Made by a program: the position numbers and the translations under genes
Shown here: piece by piece, positions 33,605 through 44,600 of the stretch
How positions within the stretch are numbered: the first letter of the stretch is position 1
Layout of the letters: each line of letters begins with the position of its first letter
Source of the DNA: Rhynchopus sp. YZ270_cl-10
Lineage: Eukaryota > Euglenozoa > Diplonemea > Diplonemida > Diplonemidae
Direction: 5' to 3'
NCBI GenBank assembly: GCA_964035575.1
Contig: OZ037910.1
Location: 62,001-126,000, forward strand
DNA length: 64,000 nt
Notes under the pieces: generated by a model
What the model saw: only the letters and a program-made list of their open reading frames with translations
What the model was told of the DNA's origin: nothing
Databases searched by the model: none

Positions 33605-34886
33605 ATTCCCCTGGGAAATAAAGTATACGAAGGATTTGGCACTTTTAGCGGGATTCTTTTTAATGATAATTTCACGCAGTTTTTTTATCGCAAATTTAAA
33701 ACCCGCTCATTGAACTTTATTTCACGCGTTTTTCACTTTTTTTCACTGCAATTCCTTCAGAGCGGGATTTTATTTTTATTTTTTTCACGCTAAAACAGGG
33801 GTTTTATTTGGCGATAACTTCACGCTAAATTTTGGTACATCCTGCACCACCACCCACCTAAAAATTGAAAATTTCGAATTTTTTTTGCCCTTTTCCCATT
33901 TTTTTTTCTGACACATGCAACATGCCGAAGGATGTAAGACGCAAACGGTCCTCCGACAGGAGATGGACAAGCACTACAGTGGTTTTGCTGAAGGACTAGC
34001 ATTGTCGACACCGTACGTCCGTGAATGGGACCGCTTTTTAAGGGATTCATTGGCAAGCCTGACGGTAAGCCCACGGAAGCCGACTTCGTTTCGTACATAG
34101 TGTATCTCCGTGACGATCTCACTATCAAGACGAAGGACACACCACCCCCTTTACTTCATTGTGAGGAAGGTGGTGGCTGGCATGATATTCTGTGATGGGC
34201 GGGGATCTTCTGAATGTGTCTCGCTCTTGCACGACAGCCATTTCCCGACCTCCCGCTAGCACCCGAGGGGACACTGAGGTGGCGAGAGGTCGGGATGTAG
34301 CTTTGTGTACCGTTGAGGCAGCTTTCCAAACCCGACCACACGCTGCGCTACGCGCTATGCGCACACGTGGTGTGGGCTTTTTAGGCTACATACTGTACGC
34401 GCTACACGCAAAATGCCGTTGTTGTGTGTGTAAAAACGTGGGTTGTGTGGTACTGCATGGGGTCACACGTGCACCACCCTGTGGCTCACACATGGTTCTG
34501 CCACCCCAAAAATGCGTATCCCACCCCACATACCAGGGTATGGGCCCAATTCACCAGTTTTTTGCAGGTTCCCAGCGAGCAAAAGCTAGCGGGGGGGGGT
34601 AATGAGAGCTACCTGGAGGGACACATTCTCGTTAGTTATTGCACAATAAATGAGTCCCGCTAAAAGTGCCAAATCCTTTCGTATACTTTATTTCCCGTGA
34701 AATAAAATTACGTATTCACCTCCTTTTAGCGGATTATTTTGCGATACTTCACTTATTTTTTTCCCAGGCTCGTGCACTCAATTTGCCTCGCTTCGCTCGG
34801 CAAATTAAGTAGCCCTCGCCTGGGAAAAAAATGCGTGAAGTTATCGCAAAATAAAACCCCGCTAAAAGGAGGTGAATAAATAGTTA
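33605..34886. mobile_element. 1.28-kb inverted-repeat insertion inside E2
   Basis: It splits a T-run that is continuous in E1. A 44-bp segment at 33613-33656 (GGGAAATAAAGTATACGAAG onward) is repeated inverted at 34652-34695 with one substitution and one extra base. The outer right part ends in a second inverted repeat (34713-34878). The motif CTTTTAGCGGG followed by T-runs and GATAA-TTCACGC recurs at both ends in opposite orientation. This looks like a MITE or foldback element, or two nested ones. A short ORF at 33915-34100 (starting MQHAEGCKTQ) is unassigned. The interior GC-rich stretch at 34190-34600 has no recognised gene. Confidence 0.65.
34713..34878. other. Large hairpin, arms of about 60 bp
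   Basis: Left arm 34713-34769 (starts TATTCACCTCCTTTTAGCGG) and right arm 34818-34878 are inverted copies with a few mismatches and gaps. The loop holds a smaller hairpin with AATTTGCC/GGCAAATT arms around CGCTTCGCTC, the complement of the GAGCGAAGCG motif that also occurs twice in the 3' UTR of LINE-D. Confidence 0.85.
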
Positions 34887-35043
34887 TTTTTTTTTTTTTT
34901 TTTTTTTTCAAAAAAAAAAATACCTTGAAAAAAAACTTGTCAAAAAAATCAAAAAAAAAAGAAGAAGGAGTTGCATGGGGTAATACGCCACCTGGGGTCA
35001 CAAGGCCCAGGCTCCTTTACAGGAGAGCAGTAGAGTGAACCCA

Positions 35044-35508
35044 TGTCGACTTTTTTGCGATGTTTGAAACGGTGTTGTGGAACACGCGTTTGTGTCGACT
35101 TGATTTTTATTTTTGAGATGGTGATGAGGAAGAGATTGTTGCCGACTTTTTTTTACTTTTTGAGAAGGTGTTGAGGAGGATATTTTTGTTGACTTGATTT
35201 TTATTTTTGAGACGGTGATGAAGAGGATATTTTTGTCGACTTGATTTTTATTTTTGAGAAGGTGAAGAGGAAGAGATTGTTGTCGACTTTTTTTTTTACT
35301 TTTTGAGAAGGTGTTGAGGAGGATATTTTTGTTGACTTGATTTTTATTTTTGAGACGGTGATGAAGAGGATATTTTTGTCGACTTGATTTTCATTTTTGA
35401 GAAGGTGAAGAGGAAGAGATTGTTGTCGACTTTTTTTTTTACTTTTTGAGAAGGTGTTGAGGAGGATATTTTTGTTGACTTGATTTTTATTTTTGAGACG
35501 GTGATGAA
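35044..35508. repeat. Minisatellite array C (E2 copy)
   Basis: Same 47-49 bp variants in the same order and 143-bp period as array B, about three periods, preceded by two atypical copies. Array length therefore differs between E copies (about 1.0 kb versus 0.47 kb). Confidence 0.92.
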
Positions 35509-36035
35509 TTTTTTTTCAGTCGTGTTCAGAAAATGGACTGCCAAATGACATGTGGCATTCAGCCAAAAATCAGCTTTTTTGGTCATTTTTACCTTGTAAA
35601 ACATGACACTTGTGGCATGCTTCCCAGCACAGGAAAGTGCATTGAAAAACCTGAAAAAACACATGTAATATGTGATGGTCAAAAGTGCAAGATTCCTTCG
35701 TTAATGAACTTTTTGAGTACCAGTTATACCTGGGGAATATGGTCAGATCACTCTTTTGACCATCTTGCGTTTACCACAAAAACACCTCTTTTTACCAGGC
35801 CACTTTTCACCTGAAAAGCCAGTTCATGAAGGCACAAGTGAAGTTTTTTTGTACACGTTACCGCGAGCGGGCGCGCGAAGCGCGCACGCGAGCGCCCCGT
35901 GGGAAGCAAATAGCGGACCACCTGCCCAGTGCGTGAGGTGCATACAAAAAAAAACCACCTGTAAAAAAAGAGAGGTCCTCATCACGTTTCCATGGAGGTG
36001 TCACACAAGAACGACAGGTTTTTTAGCCCGTCACC
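35509..36035. repeat. Element E right module (E2 copy)
   Basis: 527 bp, near-identical to 28858-29381. GC hairpin with GAA loop at 35871-35885. The end GTCACC is followed by the AAAT duplication and then LINE-A 3' UTR. Confidence 0.87.
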
Positions 36036-36511
36036 AAATCAACAACAACAATGGTGGGTCTCGTGCTTACCTGTGGTGGTTTTGAAAAATGAAAAATTGA
36101 AATTGACCTTCACAAGGTAAAAATGAAAAACTAAAGGAGTGAAAAAAGGAACTCAAAGGACAAGAGTTCTGTACAAACTCTACTCTACTGCACAATCTAT
36201 AAAAGTGGCCCAATGGCTCCTGATGCCACTGGCCTGGCTCTTAGACAGGTCTTACTCCGAGACTGCCCTCTACCCTCAGAGCCTCGTCCAAGGGGTAAGG
36301 GCCGTCGCTGGGCTAGAGCCGTCCTAGCCAGCAGCCAACCAAAAATATTCACAAATAGGAAGGGGGGCGGAAAGGGGGGAAAGGGGGGGGCAAACCCCAA
36401 AGGATGAAAAGAACAAAAAACACAAAATAAAAAGGGTTAAAAATAAACATGGGGCAAACTGTCATTCTCTACACGCTTCTACACACACACTCTCACCCTC
36501 TAACTCTCACT

Positions 36512-38697
36512 CTAATTCATTTTATTCCCCTTTTTCCCCTTCCTTCCTCCGCTCTGTCTCCCCTTCTGTCCACCACCGCGACCATTGCGCCCTCTCTGCA
36601 CCTCCTGGGGCGAGAGCACATGCTGCGTCGCTTGTGCCACTGCGTCGGTGAACACGTTCGACGTGTTGGACCTACCCTGAGCTGCATGGCGCTGGGGTCC
36701 TTTGGGAGCTGGGGAAGGAGCAGGTTGGGCGGAGGAGGTTGCATTGCCACGGCCTGCCGATGAGGAGGAGGAAGAAGTGGAGACTGCAGGTTGGGCGATG
36801 GAGGTTGTAGTGCCACGGCCTGCAGAGGTGGAGGAAGAAGAAGAAGAAGAGGAGGCTTGAGGTTGTCGGCCTATTCCCTCTCGAGCCGCTCGTGCCTCAT
36901 TCTCCCTCCTTGTACTCTCCGCTGCAAAGGCCTGCCCCCTACTGCTCCGGTTGTCCGTCAGAGCATGCAACGTCGACTTTGCCTTGCACTTTTCCTTAAC
37001 CGACCACTCATGCAAACCCACCACCTTCATCACCTCATACCACTGAGTGAAAGTAGCGGTAGAGAGGGGGAGTGACAACAAGGGTCTGCCATCCTGTTTC
37101 TCTCCCTGACGGTAGTGGAACAGGGAGATCCACTTCGTCACAGAAGAAGGCACCGGCGACCCCATGGTGAGGCACGGGAAAAGACCCCCCCTCTCCGTCC
37201 GCTCCTCCTCCGTCCACATCCAAGCCTCGCTCTGCGCCCTCAGCAATTCCCTCACCCTCGCTTGCTTCTTCTGGTCAGGGATGCCTTCCACTGACAGAGA
37301 ATGCGAGCGATCCGCCCCCTCCATCGCGGTGTCGAGGTCCTCCTCCTGCTCCTGCTCATCATCATCCATCTCCTCCACCTTCACACGCACCTCGGTGTCT
37401 GCCGCCTCGGCCTGTCGCCCCACCTCCTCCTCCAGCTGATCCCGAGAAGGGGTTCCCCAGCTGACCCTGCCTTCCCGAACGACGATGACCGCGCTGGTCT
37501 TGCCCCAGGTGTCGCAGTATCCGGCCTCCCCTGCTATCTTCCTAACCGCCTGACGGGCGACCACCGACTCCGGGCAATCACCGTCCCCCTCCCCGTTCCC
37601 ACTCCACGGCTGCTGTGTCGCCCAGCAGTACAGGAACTCGCCCGGGCACGGAGAAGCACCTTGAGGACCAAAGAGAGCCATCCAGTCGCCGACACAGTCA
37701 GGTTCGAGTCCTTCAGGGTCGTCGCCCACCGCTCTCCGCACCGCATGGCAGGGGAGGAATAGCCGCCCTTCGCACACCACCCCAAAACACCGCCCGTATG
37801 CCACCATGCGTTCCGCCTCCAGCTGTCGGGAGAGGTTCACCGCCGTCAACAACAGAGTGGTCGCCTTCTGCTCCGACTCATGCTTAGCTGCGATGGCGTA
37901 ATGCCTCTCGCAGCGTTGCCTGTCATACTCCGCCCGGAGCGACTCTCCTGCTTCGGGGTGCCGATCGCAGTCTTCCAAGTACTGCGCATGCATCCTCTTC
38001 GCGTCCTCTGCGAGTTCCCGCTTGTGCCTGGCGGTCAGCTCCTCCACACGATGCCTGTCCGCCGCCTTCGCCTGGTCCAGACGCACATTCTGTTCCTCCA
38101 GGAAACGACTCAACTCCTGCTGGCGGTCGCCAAAAGTGCCCCGAAGCGCGGCCAAATCCGGTCCCCACGACCGACGATGCTCCCGCCGTACCTCCAGGGC
38201 TTGCTGCCACGCCTCCGACGCACGCTGCAACGCTTCCTTCTTCTCCTGGTCCGCCTTTTGTTGTTGCTGCTTCTGCTGTTTCCGTTGCTTCTCGTGCTTC
38301 TGCTGCTTCTGTTCTGCCTGCTGCCCCTCTTCGCCCGCCATTGGCGTGTCTACCTCCTCGACGTCCTCGCCCTCGGGAGCTGGCACTGCTGGAGAAGGAG
38401 CCCGTTTAGGTGGTGGGTCTCCGCTCCCCTCCGCAGAGGCAGCCTGAGCCGGAACATTCGAGTGCAAAAAAGACAGGGCACTGAAGTATTCCGCCCTGCC
38501 AATTTGCGACAGAGGGCAGTGCTTGGACCCCTGAGCGCAGTGCAGACATGCCAAGCCACCACACGTGTGACAGCAGAAGTGTGCGTCCGACGCATCGAAG
38601 AGCTTGCTGCATTGTTCGCACTGCAGGAAAGTGTTCGACGCCTCCGCCTCCCTCGCTCCCACAAAAGCCGTGGGGCGCTCTGACTGGCACTCCCCCC
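36512..38697 (-). CDS. LINE-A ORF, C-terminal part (displaced frame)
   Basis: This frame continues the LINE-A protein after a one-base difference: LINE-A has six C at 38692-38697 where LINE-C has five (59230-59234) and reads straight through. It encodes, in order, a cysteine/histidine cluster (QCEQCSKLF...FCCHTCGGLACLHC, RING/ZZ-like), an acidic linker, a long Q/K/E-rich coiled coil (about 37860-38340), a globular region without recognised family, and a Ser/Gly/Arg-rich basic tail. In LINE-C the same segment is fused to the main ORF, so LINE-A is most simply a single-frameshift copy. Programmed frameshifting is possible but less likely, since the intact frame exists. Confidence 0.8.
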
Positions 38698-41600
38698 TTA
38701 CCACCTGTGGCCTCAAAAGACAGGATGTGCTGCTGCAGAGCCGGGTCCATGGTGAGGGGCTCGTAGTGTCCCGGGATACTGCCGGATCCATCTGCCGCAT
38801 CCTGATCACCCGAGTGGAGGAGAAGGACCACTGCCTTAGGCCGTTTTCTTGGCACCATCAGAGAAGGGCGGGCGAACTCGTTGAGGATGACCACAGATAC
38901 CTCAAGAGCCTCCCCTGCCCCCGCCACTGCAATGGCATCCGCCCACGTTCGCTGGTCTCCTCTGTCCCCACTCGTCATCAGCCGCTGCCAGACCCCAAAA
39001 TTAGGGACAGCCGCACTCGACAGATCAGCGCGGCCCTGGACCTTCTTCACTGCCGCCTGGCGCAGACCCTCCACCGACAAATCCGTGCGCCCGGTGGCGA
39101 AGAGCAAAGCCTCAAAAGCACAGTCCCCCGCCACAAACGACCAAGTCACCTTCGAGGCTCCCAGCTTGGCCGCCTGTTCCGTCGCCCGAGGCCTCTGCGC
39201 TGCCGGGCACTCACGCAAAAACTCCCACTCACGCACCACATCGAGACCCGGCCCTTCCGGAATCACGGTAGCCGAATCAAACCTCCCGGTCCGCTTCCTC
39301 GGTGGCTCCACGTGGTCCGGCTTCACGTCCCTCTTGCGCTTCCCCTGCTGCTCCTCCGACCGGTCTGGAGCAGGACGACTCATATCGTCGTCAGGGTTCG
39401 CATCATCACAGAGAGGTTCCACAGCCCCTGCACTGCGGCGTCCAAACCGGTCCATGTCCTCTGCAGACGGTGCCACATCTACCTCCACACACGGCTCCCG
39501 CTTCAGGGTGGCAATCCCTACACACATAGCACCCCGCTCCAGAAAGGAAGATGCGACCTTTTTCTGGTACGCCACCGCAATGCTCTCCCGGATGCGCAAC
39601 TCTGCCGACCCTGTTAGGTGCGACGTCTGTCCCGTCGTCAGGCCTCCAAGCTGTGCAATCAAGAGGTTCGCCTCGTCGCCTGCACCCCCGAAGGCTTCAA
39701 ACACAATAGGGGAGAACTTGGTGTTGATCTTGTTCAAATCCCGCTCGTGCTTCTCCCGTTTGACCTGGCCCTGGTTCTTCGCCGACCAGCCCACAAACTT
39801 CGAGGCCCCTGTTCTGTAGGAAGGCAAGGTGGGGCACACGTGGGTGATGTCCAAACAACGAGGTCCATTTTCCGCCACTCCTACTGGGAGGTAGACATCG
39901 CCTGGCCGCTTCTTAGACTCCAACTCCACTCGCACGGTCTCCTCCAAAGCAGGGTCCAAGCCCGCCCCTTGAGCCGCTCTGTACACCGAATCCCGCAAGG
40001 CGTTGTGGCGGGCGACGCGGTGTTTGGAGTAGGGGCAGCCAAAGGTGTGGTCGCCAAAGGAGTCCATGACAACCCTTTTCTGCCCCCCCTGACATGCCGA
40101 GCAAGTCGTTCCCTCCGCATGGATGGCCACCCCTAGTCGGAAACGGGTCACAACCGCAAAATCCGCTGAAGACATCTGGTTCCTTGCTGATGGTGTCGCC
40201 GTGAGGTACGTCCCAGAAAGCGGCAGGAGAAGGGACTTCATCCGTGCTCGGTCTCGCATGCAGAGCTGTTGCATCAACTTGTCTGCCTGGGCGTCAATCA
40301 CCGCAGATGACAGACTCTGCTGCTCCAGGATCTTCTTCGGCTGGGCCCTGTCCACGTGAAACGCCACCGGTACCCTGGAGTTGTACTCCTCAGCTGCGCT
40401 GTTCCATCTCTCCTCATCCCAGGTGAAGGCAGGGTCCAAGGCCTGCGACAGTTGCAGGTTCCCTGACTGAGAGGCGAGGGACGCAGCCGTCCGATGGTCC
40501 ACTGTGCGACGGATACCCAGCCCCCCAAGCGCCACAGGAAGCGCCGCCTGCGCCCTTGCCAACTCCGGCAGCGCCCCATCCGGGTCATGCAGAAGCGCAG
40601 CCAGGCACCTGTCGATCAGGTCGTCAAAGGCCGTCAGGTACTCCGCGCACTGTGGGATCCCCCGCATGTAGAACACCATGCGGCAGTAGCCTTCGCAGTA
40701 TCTCAGTACGTAGAAGGCTGCCTGGGAGTCCCCGAGGTCCACAAGGGCTTCCAGGTTGCGGCGGGAATCGTCCACCTTCCGGGCCATGTACTCCTCGCAG
40801 AATGCCGCAGACCCAATGGGGATGCCCAAGAAATCGAACCCATCCACATCCAACAGCCGGAACCCGCCTTCACCCATGGCGTCCTGTCCACCCTCGGTCA
40901 ACGTGAACCCCACCGCCTTGAGCTCCTCCGTGGAGACGCCACCAGTGGAGATGAGCTCACACTTGTTCGCGTTCACCTCCAACCCCAGTTCGGAGCTACG
41001 AGTGCGCAGAACCTGGTACGCCTCAAAAACCGCCTTAGGGGACCCCCGCAGAGAGCCGTCATCGAGGTACCACAAAGTCCCATCCAGGCCTGGGTGCCCC
41101 TTCAGCTCTAGCGCCATCTGGTGGATGGTCAGGGAGAAGAGAAGCGGGCCCAAGGGATCTCCTTGTTGAGCTCCGCGCTGTGACCTTATGGTATCTCCAC
41201 CATAAAACAGGCTGGAGGGCTCCAGGTAACACCATCGCACCCATGGGGCCAGCTCGGGGAGGTTCGCGTCGACCGCTCTTAGCATCGACAGGCGGTCTAC
41301 GCAGTTGAACGCGTTACGGTAGTCAATTTTCAAAATGACTTTACCTTTTCCGCGGTTGCGCACGGCGTACTGCGAGATAACATCAGTCGCCACTGCCGCC
41401 CCCCTTGCCGTTGCCACCCCCACCTGGTTCCCTCGAAGAAGAAGCGTCCTAGCAGGCACCCGCACTCGCGCCGACAGAATCTTTCCCACCAGTCTGCGGA
41501 GAGTGTCCCCAACCGCAATCGGTCGCACGTCCTCCTCCAGGCCCGGCCCCTTTGCAGGCTTCCAGAGAGCCACCAAGTTAGCGCCGGCGAAGAACTCAGC

Positions 41601-44600
41601 CACCTCCACTGGAGCATTTCCTCGTGCCAAAGACGTCAACACTGCGGCCAGCGCTGCCAAAGTGCCCTTAGCCCGCCTCTGTAGGCAAAGTGTACGAAGG
41701 TGCGCGCCCGTCACGTTCGAGGGACCCGCCGCCGATGACTTCGGCATGCTCCGCAGGGCCTTCATCACCTCCACCACTGTCACCGGTGGGACCTCCTGAG
41801 GCTGGGGCCAATCCGCCTGCTCCAGGGCCTTGGAGTCGGCAGCGGCTGGGTGCTTCGTCTGAAGCTTTTCCAGCGTCGCCGGTGTCTGTGGGGCGAGGCC
41901 GTCGCTGGTAGCGCAAGACATGGCCTGGCTCGGGAGTCCTGCTCTCGCTTTGGCGATGGTGCGCTTCCGTCTCCCTTCGTCAGTGTCTTCATCCGACCAC
42001 CCAGAGGGCCTTGGCTTCCGCTCCTCTACCGTTTGCTCCCACAGGGCGACATACTGGCCAGCCTTCCAAGCCTCCAAGTCCTTCCCCCAGGTGCTCGTCA
42101 AACGTCGCTCCTGGTCCTTGCCCCCTCGTTCTGTCCGTGTCCGGTGCAACACTGTGAAGAACAGTGCAAGGCGCTTCCAGGCCACCTCGTCCTGGTACTC
42201 CAGGATGTCCATGAGGACCCTCAGGAAGAGCTCGCTGTACAGCTGTAGGTGTTTGTCTGGGCACCCGCCCTTCAGCTGGATCCTGGTGGTCCCCATGACT
42301 TCAAAGGAGGGGAGGTCATCCTGATCTGTCAGCATTCCTCGACTGGAGGGAGACGGAGCGGTGAAGCCTTCTTCGCCAAAGTGCACCGTACAGGTGTTGC
42401 AGACCTCCTTGCTCTGCGGCAATAGCATGTCGCACTGATCGTTCGCACAGCGCGACATGCCCAAGTGGCCCAACAGCTCGTCGGGGATGTACGCCCCATC
42501 GGCCTGGTGGCGACGCATGTGCTGCAGCAAGCCCTTACGAGACAGGCCCCCGACCGCATCACTCGAAGACAAAATTCCCGCTCTGCATCCATCAAAGGGG
42601 CAGAACACCCGATCCGCATTGATGTGTCCCAGCTTGGTAGCCAGGGGGGCGGTGGTGGTGGTGTTGGTGGGGATGATGCCATCCAAATGCGCTGTGTCCA
42701 GCACTGCCTGCCGAGCCTCCTTCCTCATCTTCTCTGCCATCCCCTCCTTGGTCTTCCCCACCTCCGGGACAAGCTCCACTGCCTCAAAGTGAGAGTCACA
42801 GAGAGCGATGACGACCGTGGGAAGTTTCGCTTGGAAGCTCTCCGCGTACGACTTGGCGACTCTTTTGCTACCAGGGGTGATGCGCACGAGGGGGTTCTCT
42901 TCCGATGCCTGCACCACCACGATGTTGATGCGGGATGCTGTCGCGGTGAGCTGAAGCCCCAAGTGGTTGAGGTGGGCCTCGCCGGTCACACCATTGGCAA
43001 ACTCCGTCATGGCCTCCTGCGACCCCAGCACCTGCACCAGGCGGTTCGACACCTCCACTGCTGTGTCATACAGCTGCTTGCGCATTGCCCTCACGTCCGG
43101 CTGCGTGTCGTGGTCCCAGAGGTGTAGTGCCACATAACCACAATCATTAGTAGACACGTTGGGGATGCGTTTAGCTCCAAACTTCGCCAGAGTCGCGTCC
43201 ACAGACACCGCCTGCTCTGTATACGCAGGAGCGTTCACGTTTGCGCACCCACCGGTCAACGCAAACGGGGACAAGCTTACCGGGTGCTCCGGATCAGCAG
43301 GGGCAGGGCGCTGGTCCCAGGGCGTCACCGCTCGCCACAACAACGACAGCAAGACCAGTAGGGACACCGCCAGCATGCCAAATGCCATCCCGATCCTACG
43401 AGTCCACCTGCGTGCTGCCACACGGCGCACCTCCAAGAGAAGAACCCAGCCAAGTGGGCGCGCGACGCCGACCAGTGCCACAAAACCCGCCAAACAACCA
43501 CCTGCGGACCATGCAACCCACACCCACTCGGCTGCACGCACCGACAACTGACCCACCCCCATCACACTGGCTCTCACCAAGCTGGCAGCCACTCGGATCC
43601 CTCCGGTCCATCGGTGCACTCGCTCGCTCGCCCCTTCCAGCCACCGCCACCCCCTGCGTGCGCGGCACAGTCCCCGCAGCAGACCCACCCCCAGCACCTC
43701 CGCGTCCCGAAACAGCGCACAACCCAAAGCATGTGGCGCTGACCTCCCAAGCTCAGACCCCACAAAAACCAGAACCCAGATGGCCACACACTGCAAAGCA
43801 CCTCTCAACGCATCGGCGACCCTGATCCTGCGGAAAACTGGGTGCGCTGCCGGGGAGGGCGGACGATTGCAGGGCGCCTTGCGCCGACGGAGCCTGCCCG
43901 CCTGTGACTTGGTCCAGTTCAAGGACCGGTGTCCTCGTCGCGTCCTCCTGGTCCTCCTGCCCACCAGCCACAAAATGAGATGACTGAGGGTAGGGGCGCG
44001 TCTGTCCTTCCACAGATCCAGGACCGCGAACGACACAAACACTCCCCACTCAGGTGCCTCGGCTACCCAGCAGGGGTCAGGCTGACGCAAGGAGGTGAAG
44101 ACCTCCCAGAGGTTGCACCACCAGTCGAACCAAAACTCTATCTGTACACACCCCTTTTGCCACACCCGCATCATCACACAGCCACTCTGTCCTTCTCGCC
44201 CCGCAAGGCTGACCCCGAACACCAGCATACCTCGCTCACCACCCCCTAGGTTGTTGTCGCTGATGTTGTTGCTGCGTCTGCTGTTGATGTTGGTGCTGCT
44301 GTTGGACCTGCTGTTGGAACTGCTGCTGCAGAAGTCTTTGGAACTGCAGTTGAAACTGCTGTTGTGCCTGCTGTTGGAACTGCTGCTGGAACTGCTTTTG
44401 GAGACGCTGTTGGAACCGCTGCTGCAGAAGTCTGTGGAACTGCTGTTGAAACTGCTGTTAAGCCTACTGTTGGAACTGCTGTTGGACCTGCCGTTAGAGC
44501 TGCTGCCGCAGAAGTCCTTGCTGATGAAACTGCTGTTGTGCCTGCTGTTGTGCCTGTTGCTGGAACTGCTTTTGGAAACGCTGTTGGAACTGCTGCTGCA

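Larger units (their letters stand above)
33181..36035. mobile_element. Element E copy 2 (E2) inserted in LINE-A
   Basis: 2855 bp bounded by TCTAAAAAACC on the left and GGTTTTTTAG-CCCGTCACC on the right, with a direct AAAT at 33177-33180 and 36036-36039. The same site is uninterrupted in LINE-B and LINE-C (CAACAAAATCAACAAC near 56560-56575), so ends and target duplication are defined by comparison. Plan: left module 33181-33578, spacer carrying a further 1.28-kb insertion (33605-34886), minisatellite 35044-35508, right module 35509-36035. No coding gene of its own is visible. Confidence 0.82.

Noticed and set aside
33915-34100. Fragment of a recombinase or other transposon protein
   Set aside because: The short reading frame has a plausible protein-like composition but no motif I can defend.
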